Assembly: GCA_016200085.1 (NCBI GenBank)
Contig: JACQFL010000033.1
Span: forward strand, 1-41,502
Reading direction: 5' to 3'
DNA length: 41,502 nt
From: Candidatus Rokuibacteriota bacterium
Lineage (GTDB): Bacteria > Methylomirabilota > Methylomirabilia > Rokubacteriales > CSP1-6
This document shows, piece by piece, positions 1-9,510 of the stretch (position 1 is its first letter; each line of letters starts with the position of its first letter). A model generated the notes under the pieces. The model was not told the DNA's origin. It saw nothing but the letters and a program-made list of their open reading frames with translations, and searched no databases. The position numbers were made by a program, and so were the translations under genes.

Positions 1-309
<309 letters not shown>

Positions 310-394
310 CTAATGCACTCATATCCATGACACGTGGCCCGCTCGGACGAACGTCGACTGGCTGCACTCGAGGATCTCCGTGTTCGGATTAAGC

Positions 395-512
<118 letters not shown>

Positions 513-521
513 TAATTCCAC

Positions 522-558
522 AGCGCCCGGGTCGATGAGACCCGGGCGCTGCTGTTTT
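522..558 (+). terminator. Rho-independent terminator of the rRNA operon
   Basis: A perfect 12-bp stem (522-533 with 539-550, arms agcgcccgggtc / gacccgggcgct) encloses the 5-nt loop gatga and is followed by gctgttttgt. It lies 9 nt after the 5S end. The next gene (563-928, minus) ends just beyond it, so it may also stop the convergent transcript. Confidence 0.88.
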
Positions 559-562
559 GTGC

Positions 563-928
563 TCAGGCTTTCGGCTGCCAGAGCCCGAGCGTGGCGCCGG
601 TCGGATCGGTGATGACGCCGAGCCAGCCGAAGCCGGGGACTTCCGTCCGGCCCTGTACGACCTTGGCGCCCAGCGTGGCCGCCCTGGCGAGCGCCGCGGT
701 GACGTCGTCGACGCGAACGTACGCGAGCCAGTGCGGCGGCACGCCGGGCGCGGGAGACGCCATCATGCCGCCCCCCGTCCCGCCGCCCACGTCGACCATG
801 GTGTAGTGGCCGCCGCTCGCTCCGAGCGGCACGTCCGTGACCTGCCAGTCGAAGAGCGCGCCGTAGAAAGCTCTCGCGGCGTCGAGGTTGCCGGTATGGA
901 GCTCGACCCACACGAACGGATTGCCCAT
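563..928 (-). CDS. VOC (glyoxalase/bleomycin-resistance/dioxygenase) family protein
   Basis: This 121-residue protein has the single VOC module layout: an N-terminal FVWVELHTGNLDAARAFYGALFDW stretch (quoted only as its family-typical pattern of F-V-E-L-T followed by A-R-x-F-Y) and a C-terminal VITDPTGATLGLWQ strand. Members of this subgroup often lack a known substrate, so no reaction is assigned. I chose the ATG at 928 because aaggagag lies just upstream on the minus strand; the reading frame stays open further upstream, but that part belongs to a remnant of another gene. It is transcribed toward the rRNA operon and is separated from it by the terminator. Family assignment is firm, function unknown. 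Confidence 0.85.
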   Translation of the reverse strand: MGNPFVWVELHTGNLDAARAFYGALFDWQVTDVPLGASGGHYTMVDVGGGTGGGMMASPAPGVPPHWLAYVRVDDVTAALARAATLGAKVVQGRTEVPGFGWLGVITDPTGATLGLWQPKA

Positions 929-1029
929 CGCTCTCTCCTTTCGCGCCGTGTCACCGCCCCACTCGTGACACCCGGGCCTGGTCGACGCGCGGCGCGTCTC
1001 GCTTCGCCCCGCGCGCCGTCGCCATGGCC

Positions 1030-1152
1030 GGCGTAGAGGACTTGCGCCAGGCGGTCGAGGCAGCCGATCCACCCGCGATGGTGGCCGTCGCGCCTCACTC
1101 GGGAAGCGCTCGTGGGTCAGCACCACCTCGGTGGAGCCGCCGCGATCGAGGT
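1030..1152 (-). pseudogene. Remnant of an AHSA1/SRPBCC-domain protein, frameshifted
   Basis: Reading the minus strand, one frame gives GGSTEVVLTHERFPSEA and a second frame takes over near 1098 with RRDGHHRGWIGCLDRLAQVL. Joined, they match the C-terminal helix region typical of AHSA1-like SRPBCC proteins (pattern LTH-x-F-P-x-E-A-R-x-x-H-x-x-G-W-x-x-C-L-D-R-L). The N-terminal two thirds are absent, cut off at the end of the site-2 protease gene at 1155. The 929-1029 stretch next to it shows nothing else I can support. I read this as a decayed gene end, not a functional protein. Confidence 0.5.
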
Positions 1153-1154
1153 GG

Positions 1155-1796
1155 TCAGAACAGCAGCGCCTGCACCGCCGTCATGTACACCGTGACGAGC
1201 CAGACGTAGACGGGCCCGATGATCCAGCGCACCGCGCCCGTCACCAGGAGCACGATCAGGATCACCGGCCCCGCGCGCTGCAGGGCGGGCAGCGCCGGCC
1301 ACGCCGCGCGGGGGAGCAGGTACGGCAGGAAATGGCCGCCGTCGAGCGGCGGCAGCGGCAACAGATTGAAGACGGCCAGGCCCAGGTTGAACGTGAACAC
1401 GTAGAGCAGGACCTGGTGCAGCGTCGCCGTCACGCTCCCGAGAATCAGGGTCCGTTGCACGAGGCCGAGCGTGACGAGGCCGGCGAAGGCTACCGCGAGG
1501 TTCGCCACCGGTCCCGCCGCCGCGACCAGCGCCATGTCCCGCCGCGGGTGGCGCAGGTTGGCGCCGTTGACGGGCACCGGCTTCGCCCAGCCGAAGCCCG
1601 CGAGCACGAGCGCCAGCGCCCCGAGCGGATCGATGTGCGGCAGCGGGTTGAGCGTCAGCCGGCCGAGCGCGCGCGCCGTCGGGTCCCCCAGGCGATCGGC
1701 CACCAGGCCGTGCGCGACTTCGTGCAGGGTGACCGCCAGCAGCAGCGCGGGGATCTTCACCGCCAGCCCGGCGAGGAACGCCGAAGGATCGCTCAT
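1155..1796 (-). CDS. Site-2 protease family (M50) membrane metallopeptidase
   Basis: The 213-residue polytopic protein carries the zinc-binding HEVAH motif at residues 25-29 and the partner PPLDGG motif with Asp152 at 150-154, the two hallmarks of short M50B site-2 proteases. A GFGWAKPVPVN segment (68-78) is also typical of this group. It should cleave substrates inside the membrane, though the short M50B proteins have mostly unknown targets. Its ATG overlaps the stop of the upstream rhomboid gene as ATGA (1793-1796), so the two intramembrane proteases are almost certainly co-translated. No PDZ domain is present. Confidence 0.9.
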   Translation of the reverse strand: MSDPSAFLAGLAVKIPALLLAVTLHEVAHGLVADRLGDPTARALGRLTLNPLPHIDPLGALALVLAGFGWAKPVPVNGANLRHPRRDMALVAAAGPVANLAVAFAGLVTLGLVQRTLILGSVTATLHQVLLYVFTFNLGLAVFNLLPLPPLDGGHFLPYLLPRAAWPALPALQRAGPVILIVLLVTGAVRWIIGPVYVWLVTVYMTAVQALLF

Positions 1797-2629
1797 CCGA
1801 AGATGGACGCGATGGCGAGCGCGAAGGCGGCGAGGGTCAGGAGGACGGCGAGCGCGGCGAGCATGTGGTCGGCCCCGGTCTCACGGCGGCGCTCGGCGAG
1901 CGAGAGCACGAGGCCGGCGCCCAGCCCGCCCACGAAGCCGCCGGCGTGGGCGAAGTTGTCGACCCCCGGCATGACGAAGCCGAAGACGAAGAGCACGAGC
2001 GCCCACTGCCCGTACTGCCGGAGGATCATCGAGCCGAAGACGCCCCCCCGCCGGTGCCCGAAGGCGACGATGGCGCCGAGCAGGCCGAACACCGCGCCCG
2101 AGGCGCCGATGGTCAGGGGCTCGCCGGCGAGCGTGGAGGCGAGGAACCCGGTGATCCCCGCCACCGTGAAGATGACGACGAGGCGCGCCGGGCCGTACAG
2201 CTCCTCGATCGCCGGCGAGAGCTGGCGCACCCACAGCATGTTGAACAGGATGTGGAGCAGGTTGCCGTGGATGTAGATGGCCGTGATCAGCGTCCACCAG
2301 CGGCCCGCCCGCCACGCGAAGGCGCCGGTGCCGAAGACGGCCACCACCGCGTTGCCGACGGGCAGGAAGTCGAGGCCGAGACGCGGCCGGAGCGCCGCGC
2401 GCGGATCGAGGAGCAGGCTCGCCACGTAGATGGCCACGCAGGCGACGGTGATCGCGTTGGTGACGCCGCCGAGGCGGAACAGCCGGCGGAGCGCGTCCGA
2501 GAGACCGAACATGCCCGGACGGCGGCGACCACAGCTCAGGCACTCGTCGGCATCCGCGCGGGTGAGGCGCCCGCACGAGGGGCAGAGGATCGTGCGGGTG
2601 GGACGCTTGTCGAACATCGCCACGCGCAT
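1793..2629 (-). CDS. Rhomboid family intramembrane serine protease with N-terminal zinc ribbon
   Basis: The 278-residue protein starts with a small zinc ribbon (CPSC at 16-19 and CLSC at 30-33) followed by a six-to-seven-helix rhomboid domain. The serine nucleophile is in GASGAVFG (Ser177) and the catalytic His in NFAHAGG (His228); HGNLLHILFN (121-130) is the usual helix-2 motif. The start is uncertain: ATG 2629 is given, but ATG 2617 (MFDKR) is equally possible, and neither has a Shine-Dalgarno sequence. A longer open frame upstream runs antisense into hppA and is rejected. It is divergent from hppA and coupled to the M50 gene. Confidence 0.92.
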   Translation of the reverse strand: MRVAMFDKRPTRTILCPSCGRLTRADADECLSCGRRRPGMFGLSDALRRLFRLGGVTNAITVACVAIYVASLLLDPRAALRPRLGLDFLPVGNAVVAVFGTGAFAWRAGRWWTLITAIYIHGNLLHILFNMLWVRQLSPAIEELYGPARLVVIFTVAGITGFLASTLAGEPLTIGASGAVFGLLGAIVAFGHRRGGVFGSMILRQYGQWALVLFVFGFVMPGVDNFAHAGGFVGGLGAGLVLSLAERRRETGADHMLAALAVLLTLAAFALAIASIFG

Positions 2630-2636
2630 CGTACCA

Positions 2637-2666
2637 TTGACGGCCGCGACCGATGTCGCGTACAGT
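2637..2666 (+). promoter_or_regulatory. Candidate sigma-70 promoter for hppA
   Basis: TTGACG at 2637-2642 and TACAGT at 2661-2666 are separated by 18 bp, in the 98-bp gap between the divergent rhomboid and hppA genes. Transcription would start near 2673, about 54 nt before the hppA ATG. Inferred from consensus only. Confidence 0.5.
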
Positions 2667-2726
2667 GAGCGCCGCTTGCGTGGCCGTGCCCTCGATACCA
2701 CGTCGACGTTCCAGGAGATCGCGCCC

Positions 2727-5216
<2,490 letters not shown>

Positions 5217-5255
5217 GCGCGCAGGCGCGCGCCGGCCGCCGCGGCCCCTAGGCCG

Positions 5256-5876
5256 GTGGATCTCGTCCACGGGCTGCTGAGCGGCCAGTTCGACGACCTG
5301 GTCCGCTGGGGCGGCTACACCGTCCTGACGGCGATCGTCTTCGCCGAGACCGGGCTGCTGATCGGCTTCTTCCTCCCCGGCGACTCGCTGCTCATCACGG
5401 CGGGGCTGGTCGCGGCCGCGGGCGCGCTGAACGTCTGGCTGCTCATGGCGCTGCTGATCGTCGCGGCCATCGTCGGCGACACCACGGGGTACTGGATCGG
5501 CGCCCGCCTCGGCCCCCGCCTCTTCACGCGCCCCCGGTCCCTCCTCTTCAACCCCGCGCACGTCGAGCGGACCCGCCGCTTCTACGCGCGTCACGGCGCC
5601 AAGACGATCGTCATCGCCCGGTTCGTGCCGATCGTCCGCACGTTCGCGCCGGTCGTCGCCGGGGTGGGGCAGATGCCGTACCGTCGATTCGTGGTCTACA
5701 ACGTCGCCGGGGGCATCGGCTGGGTCGCCAGCATGACGGGCGCCGGCTACCTGCTCGGCCAGACGATCCCGGACGTCGGACGGCACATCCACGTGATCGT
5801 CGGCGTGGTGATCGTGCTCTCGGTCCTGCCGATCGCCCTCGAGCTGTGGAGGGAGCGCCGACGGCGCTCGACCTAG
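5256..5876 (+). CDS. DedA family (SNARE-associated/VTT domain) membrane protein
   Basis: The 206-residue protein shows the DedA pattern: FAETGLLIGFFLPGDSLL near residues 29-46 and the RFVPIVRTFAPVVAG motif (about 123-137) whose Arg and Pro residues are needed in E. coli YqjA/YghB. DedA proteins are undecaprenyl-phosphate or phospholipid transporters/scramblases in the inner membrane; which lipid is handled here is unknown. The start is GTG at 5256, 39 nt after hppA. The downstream acyltransferase overlaps its end by 31 nt, so hppA, dedA and the acyltransferase probably form one transcription unit. Confidence 0.92.
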   Translation: MDLVHGLLSGQFDDLVRWGGYTVLTAIVFAETGLLIGFFLPGDSLLITAGLVAAAGALNVWLLMALLIVAAIVGDTTGYWIGARLGPRLFTRPRSLLFNPAHVERTRRFYARHGAKTIVIARFVPIVRTFAPVVAGVGQMPYRRFVVYNVAGGIGWVASMTGAGYLLGQTIPDVGRHIHVIVGVVIVLSVLPIALELWRERRRRST

Positions 5877-6760
5877 CCCTCGACTGGGCGCTCGGCCTCG
5901 CCACGGACGCCGCCCGGCTGCTGCCGCGGCGCGCGGCCGAGTGGCTCGGCCGCCGGGCCGGCGATCTCGCGTTCGTGACGACCGGCCGGCGCCGCCGGAC
6001 GGCCCTCGCCAACCTGGTGCGCGCGTTCCCGTCGCTGTCGCCCGCCGAGCGGCGCCGCCTGTGCCGCCGGTCGTATCAGCATGTGGGCGTCATGGTGATG
6101 GAGCTGTTCCGGATGCTCGGTGAGCCGCCCGAGCGCGTGCTCGCCCGCGTGAGCATCGACGGCGCGGCACACCTGGATGCCGTGATGCGCTCGGCCGGCC
6201 GCGCCCTGGTGCTGACGGCTCATCTGGGCAACTGGGAGATCCTGCCCTTCGCCCACCGCCTGACCGGCCATCCCCTGACCGTGGTGGTGCGCCCCCTCGA
6301 CTCGGCCCTGGTCAACCGCCTGGCGACTCGCTTGCGCGCGCGGTCCGGCGTCGAGCTGATCGACAAGCACGACGCCCTCCGGCCCGTGCTCACCGCGCTC
6401 CGGCAGGGACGTCTGGTGGGGATCCTGATGGACCAGAACGCCTCTCGCCGCGAGGGCGTCTTCGTGCCGTTCTTCGGCCACCCGGCCAGCACCTCGCGCA
6501 GCGTGGCCGTCCTGGCCCTGCGCACCGGCGCACCGATCCTGCCGATCTTCATCCGGCGCGCGCCCGATGGCCGCCACCGGGTCGTGATCGAGCCACCGCT
6601 GCCCATCCCGGAAACCGGCGGTGAGGCCGCGGTCGTCGAGCTCACGACGCGCTGCAACCAGGCCATCGAGGCGGCGATCCTGGCGGCGCCGGAGCAGTGG
6701 CTCTGGGTGCACAACCGCTGGCGCACGCGCCCTGCAGGCGCGCGTCGGGGACCGGACTGA
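5846..6760 (+). CDS. LpxL/HtrB-family lysophospholipid (lipid A) acyltransferase
   Basis: The 304-residue protein belongs to the lauroyl/myristoyl acyltransferase family. The H-x4-E catalytic motif is visible as HLGNWE (about residues 125-130), and LMDQNASRREGVFVPFFG (about 194-211) is the conserved block that follows. The C-terminal WLWVHNRWRTRP is typical. Such enzymes transfer a secondary acyl chain to lipid A or a related lipid at the inner membrane, implying a diderm envelope; the exact acceptor is not determinable. The GTG at 5846 lies within the dedA gene (31-nt overlap). A 9-bp hairpin follows the stop. Confidence 0.88.
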   Translation: MEGAPTALDLALDWALGLATDAARLLPRRAAEWLGRRAGDLAFVTTGRRRRTALANLVRAFPSLSPAERRRLCRRSYQHVGVMVMELFRMLGEPPERVLARVSIDGAAHLDAVMRSAGRALVLTAHLGNWEILPFAHRLTGHPLTVVVRPLDSALVNRLATRLRARSGVELIDKHDALRPVLTALRQGRLVGILMDQNASRREGVFVPFFGHPASTSRSVAVLALRTGAPILPIFIRRAPDGRHRVVIEPPLPIPETGGEAAVVELTTRCNQAIEAAILAAPEQWLWVHNRWRTRPAGARRGPD

Positions 6761-6784
6761 TCGGGGCGGGGCGACGGTTGGCCA

Positions 6785-6805
6785 GGCGCCGGGAGACCCG
6801 GCGCC
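6785..6805. terminator. Hairpin between convergent genes, possible bidirectional terminator
   Basis: GGCGCCGGG (6785-6793), loop AGA, CCCGGCGCC (6797-6805) is a perfect 9-bp stem. It sits between the convergent acyltransferase (ends 6760) and the exported protein (ends 6824). There is no strong T-tract on either side, so termination is inferred from position and structure only. Confidence 0.45.
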
Positions 6806-6823
6806 CGGCCTGCCAGGAACGGG

Positions 6824-7303
6824 CTACTTCTTCTCCTCCTTCTTGGCGGCCTCGTCCTTCTTCGTCGTGTCGGCCTTCTTCATCATCGCGGCTGGCCTCA
6901 CGTTGACCATGTGGGCCGTCATCTTGCCCTCGTGGTCGGCGAAGCGGACGACGACCGGATCGCCGGCCTTGAGGTCGGCGGCGGCGACGTCCTTGCCGCC
7001 CTTCCTGATCTTCGTGTTCGTGTCGACGGCGAACGTCCACTCGGCGTCCTTGCCCTTGTCCTTGCCGGTGATGACGATGCTGTCGGCGGCCGCGGACTTC
7101 ACCGTGCCGGTGGCCGACTTCGTCGACATCATCTTCTTCTCGCCCATCTTCTTGTCGCCCATCTTGTCGGCAGCCGGCGCCGGCTTGTCCATCGCCTTCT
7201 TCTCGGCCGGCGGCGTGGTCGTGGTGGTGGTCTGGGCGGCGGCGGCGCCGGCCAGGCCAGCGGTGAACGCGAGCGCAACGAGCAGAGCCATGAGCTTCTT
7301 CAC
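6824..7303 (-). CDS. Exported DUF5666-like protein, Lys/Met-rich
   Basis: The 159-residue protein begins with a clear signal peptide (hydrophobic run LMALLVALAFTAGLAGA, likely cleaved before Gln24). A low-complexity linker rich in Thr, Lys and Met follows, then a beta-rich module (TGTVKSAAADSIVI ... TKIRKGGKDV ... GDPVVVRF) resembling the OB-like DUF5666 fold, and a Lys/Glu-rich tail. The GTG at 7303 is chosen because GGAGG lies 10 nt upstream; a TTG at 7312 sits too close to that site. It is divergent from the transglycosylase gene. Function unknown; an envelope or metal-related role would be a guess. Confidence 0.8.
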   Translation of the reverse strand: MKKLMALLVALAFTAGLAGAAAAQTTTTTTPPAEKKAMDKPAPAADKMGDKKMGEKKMMSTKSATGTVKSAAADSIVITGKDKGKDAEWTFAVDTNTKIRKGGKDVAAADLKAGDPVVVRFADHEGKMTAHMVNVRPAAMMKKADTTKKDEAAKKEEKK

Positions 7304-7408
7304 AGATTTCAAGCCTCCGTTGTGGTGTCGTGGGTGACGTGTCGATGCTCCAGGGGCGAGCGTCCGTCGGACCGCCCTGCCTGCTTCTTGGGCCTCCTTC
7401 CTAAGTGG

Positions 7409-7420
7409 TTGAGATCTCAA
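7409..7420. promoter_or_regulatory. 12-bp perfect palindrome, possible operator
   Basis: TTGAGATCTCAA is fully self-complementary and lies in an unusually AT-rich stretch (7401-7445) within the 218-bp gap between the divergent genes starting at 7303 and 7522. A second TTGAGAT on the minus strand overlaps 7431-7438. The spacing from the minus-strand gene start (about 105 nt) allows an operator role. The rest of this gap holds only the candidate promoter listed next. Confidence 0.3.
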
Positions 7421-7469
7421 GAGAAAAGCAATCTCAATCTATGAGTCCACGGCGCGGCTGTCAAGCCCG

Positions 7470-7498
7470 TTGACCGTTTCAGCATCGCCATGATACAA
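7470..7498 (+). promoter_or_regulatory. Candidate promoter for the lytic transglycosylase gene
   Basis: TTGACC (7470-7475) is followed after 16 or 17 bp by GATACA/ATACAA (7492-7498). The predicted start of transcription is near 7504, leaving a leader of under 20 nt before ATG 7522. Consensus match for the -10 element is only moderate. Confidence 0.35.
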
Positions 7499-7521
7499 AA
7501 GCCGCGAGCTTTTCTCCCTCT

Positions 7522-8832
7522 ATGGCGATTCGAGCCACTTTCCTCTCCGCTACAGGCGGTTTCCTCGTGCTTTTGGCGTCGGGCGCCATCATGCCCGCCG
7601 CCGCCGAGCCGCTTTCCCTCACACCCGAAGTGCTCGAGCTCGAGGCTGTCCCGCTGCCGCGCGACGAGTTCAGCCGTGCAACCCTATCGGTGGAACGTGC
7701 AGGTGAAGAAGGCGGTTCCGCCGCCGATCTGCACCCGGTCGAGGCGCCCGCCGACTCGTTCGGCCTGGCCGAGATCAACGCCGACCCGTGGGCCGAGGCC
7801 TTCGCCGGGTCCCGGCTCGCGCCGTACGCGCTTCAGGCGAGCGAGTACCCGATCGCGCTCAACGAGTCCGTCCGCCGCTTCCTCGACCGCTACACCAACG
7901 ACCGCCGCCAGGTGGTGGGCCTGTGGCTCAATCGCTCCGGGCGCTATCTGGCGATGATCCGCGACGTCTTCCGCACCTCCGGGTTGCCGGACGAGCTTGC
8001 CTTCATCGCGATGGTCGAGAGCGGCTACAACCCGCTCGCCGTCTCGCGCGCCGGCGCCAAGGGGATGTGGCAGTTCATGGCCGCCACCGCCCGGCGCTAC
8101 GGGCTGCGCGTGGACGGCTGGGTCGACGAGCGGCTCGATCCCGAGAAATCCACCCGCGCGGCGGCGGCCTACCTGCGTGACCTCTACCAGCAGTTCGGGA
8201 CGTGGGCTCTGGCCAAGGCCGCCTACAACGCCGGCGAGGTGGCCGTGACGCGCGCGATCCACTCGATGAACAGCCGCGACTTCTGGACCCTGACGCGGAG
8301 CCGTCATCTGCGGAAGGAGACCAAGGACTTTGTCCCCCAGATCCACGCGGCGACCCTGATCGGGCGCGACCCCGGCCAGTACGGCTTCGAGGTTCCCTAC
8401 GAGCCGCCCGTCCCCGTCGAGCGGGTTTCGGTTCCCCCGGCGACGAGCCTCGGCACGCTGGCCGTCCGGGCCGGGCTCCCCGCCGACGTCCTCAAGACGC
8501 TGAACCCCGTGCTCCTCCGCGGCGTGACGCCACCGGGCCTGACCTACGAGCTCACCGTGCCGGCCGGCGCGGCGCCCGAGGTGCTCGCCGCGCTGAGGAT
8601 CGCGGCGCCGCCCACGGTGGCCGTCGAGCGGCGCGCCCGCCCGCATCTCGGAGCGATCCACGTGGTGCGCCCGCGCGAGACCGTGACGTCGATCGCCCAT
8701 GAGCACGGGCTCGCCGTGGCCGAGGTGCTCAGGCTCAACGGCGGCAAGGACCGCCTCAGGCCGGGAGACCGGATCCGCCTCACCGACGTGCGCCTGTCCG
8801 CGGACCGCAGCGGGCAGACCGCGACCAGGTGA
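7522..8832 (+). CDS. MltD-like membrane-bound lytic murein transglycosylase with LysM
   Basis: The 436-residue exported protein cleaves peptidoglycan glycan strands to 1,6-anhydro products. It has a signal peptide (about 1-28), an SLT goose-lysozyme-like domain (about 145-290) with the catalytic Glu in AMVESGYN (Glu166), the GAKGMWQFM motif (about 177-185) and AYNAGEVAV (about 234-242), and a C-terminal LysM module (HVVRPRETVTSIAHEHGL to LRPGDRIRL). This order matches E. coli MltD, although a lipobox is not obvious here. ATG 7522 is the only start that leaves a normal signal peptide. The next gene overlaps its stop by 4 nt (GTGA). Confidence 0.92.
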   Translation: MAIRATFLSATGGFLVLLASGAIMPAAAEPLSLTPEVLELEAVPLPRDEFSRATLSVERAGEEGGSAADLHPVEAPADSFGLAEINADPWAEAFAGSRLAPYALQASEYPIALNESVRRFLDRYTNDRRQVVGLWLNRSGRYLAMIRDVFRTSGLPDELAFIAMVESGYNPLAVSRAGAKGMWQFMAATARRYGLRVDGWVDERLDPEKSTRAAAAYLRDLYQQFGTWALAKAAYNAGEVAVTRAIHSMNSRDFWTLTRSRHLRKETKDFVPQIHAATLIGRDPGQYGFEVPYEPPVPVERVSVPPATSLGTLAVRAGLPADVLKTLNPVLLRGVTPPGLTYELTVPAGAAPEVLAALRIAAPPTVAVERRARPHLGAIHVVRPRETVTSIAHEHGLAVAEVLRLNGGKDRLRPGDRIRLTDVRLSADRSGQTATR

Positions 8833-9110
8833 GGGTCGAAGTCCGACTCTTCGCGACCCTCGCCGACTACCTGCCTCCGGACAGCCGCGGCGGCGCCGCC
8901 GCGGTCGACATCGCGGCCGGCAGCACGCTCGACGACCTGGCCCGCGCGCTCGGCATCCCCGCGGACGCGTCCTGGATCGCGCTCGTGAACGACGAGGAGG
9001 CCCCGCCCGCCCGCCGGCTGGCGCCGGATGACGTCGTCACGTTGTTCCCCCCGCTCGCTGGCGGCGCGCCGGCCCGAGCGGCGCTCGCTCGGCCGCCGCG
9101 GTCTCGATGA
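8829..9110 (+). CDS. MoaD/ThiS-family ubiquitin-like sulfur carrier with extended tail
   Basis: The 93-residue beta-grasp protein starts at GTG, overlapping the transglycosylase stop. Its core ends with VVTLFPPLAGG, the classic MoaD/ThiS terminus whose last Gly is normally adenylated and thiocarboxylated. Here the Gly-Gly is followed by 14 further residues (APARAALARPPRSR). Activation would require trimming, as known for a few carrier proteins processed by JAMM peptidases, or the gene's 3' end has been altered. It overlaps the 3' end of a truncated YihY gene on the other strand (9037-9110). The pathway (molybdopterin, thiamine or other) cannot be told; no partner enzymes are adjacent. Confidence 0.75.
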   Translation: MRVEVRLFATLADYLPPDSRGGAAAVDIAAGSTLDDLARALGIPADASWIALVNDEEAPPARRLAPDDVVTLFPPLAGGAPARAALARPPRSR

Positions 9111-9360
9111 TGGCGTTGATCTGCGCGCCGACGAGCATCGTCGCCGCGCTCAGGTAGAGCCAGAGCATCAGGACGATCACCCCGCCGATGGACCCGTAGG
9201 TGGCGTTGTAGTGGCCCAAGCGGGTGACGTAGAGCCGGAGCCCGAAGGACACCAGGAGCCAGGCACCGAGCGCGAAGGTCGAGCGGGGCGTCACCCAGTC
9301 CCAGGGCTGCCGCCGCGCCGCCGCCAGATGGTAGCGCCACCGCGCTCACCGAGCGATGGT
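9037..9360 (-). pseudogene. YihY/BrkB (UPF0761) membrane protein, C-terminal fragment
   Basis: The minus strand encodes RYHLAAARRQPWDWVTPRST followed by ALGAWLLVSFGLRLYV, then YNATYGSIGGVIVLMLWLYL and ATMLVGAQINAIIE, which is the well-conserved end of YihY/BrkB proteins. Only about 100 residues remain; the usual first two thirds are missing. The open frame breaks off into the upstream region of the tRNA-Sec gene. Its 3' end overlaps the moaD-like gene by 74 bp. A deletion or replacement that brought in the selenocysteine cluster is a plausible cause. Confidence 0.7.
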
Positions 9361-9383
9361 ACACTTCGAGGGCTTGAAATCCC

Positions 9384-9389
9384 GATAGT
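9384..9389 (+). promoter_or_regulatory. Candidate -10 element of tRNA-Sec
   Basis: GATAGT at 9384-9389 is spaced so that transcription would begin at or within 1 nt of the first tRNA base (9397). A convincing -35 is not present (acactt at 9361-9366 is the best). Placed by position and partial consensus. Confidence 0.35.
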
Positions 9390-9396
9390 TAGACGC

Positions 9397-9494
9397 GGAA
9401 GCGTCTAGGAACCCGGTGGGCCTCCCGGACTTCAAATCCGGTGGACCGTTCTAGACAAACGGTCGATGGGTTCGACTCCCATACGCTTCCGCCA
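9397..9494 (+). tRNA. selC: tRNA-Sec (anticodon TCA)
   Basis: The molecule folds with an 8-bp acceptor stem (GGAAGCGT 9397-9404 with ACGCTTCC 9483-9490), anticodon stem CCGGA/TCCGG (9425-9429/9437-9441) and loop CTTCAAA carrying TCA at 9432-9434. The variable arm is long, with a 7-bp stem (GACCGTT 9444-9450, AACGGTC 9458-9464). The T arm is ATGGG/CCCAT with TTCGACT. Discriminator G and an encoded CCA complete it (9491-9494). The 8-bp acceptor, 5-bp T stem, long variable arm and TCA anticodon together identify the bacterial selenocysteine tRNA. It is charged with Ser and converted to Sec by SelA, encoded 1.4 kb downstream. Confidence 0.98.
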
Positions 9495-9510
9495 ACCGGA
9501 CGGAGGATCG

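Noticed and set aside
2430..2726. N-terminal extension of hppA back to 2430
   Set aside because: It would overlap the divergent rhomboid gene and the candidate promoter; the ATG at 2727 has a good ribosome site and begins a signal-like sequence.
9466..9510. Earlier start of the DUF3105 gene within the tRNA
   Set aside because: These bases form the T arm and acceptor stem of tRNA-Sec; the GTG at 9511 has its own ribosome site.
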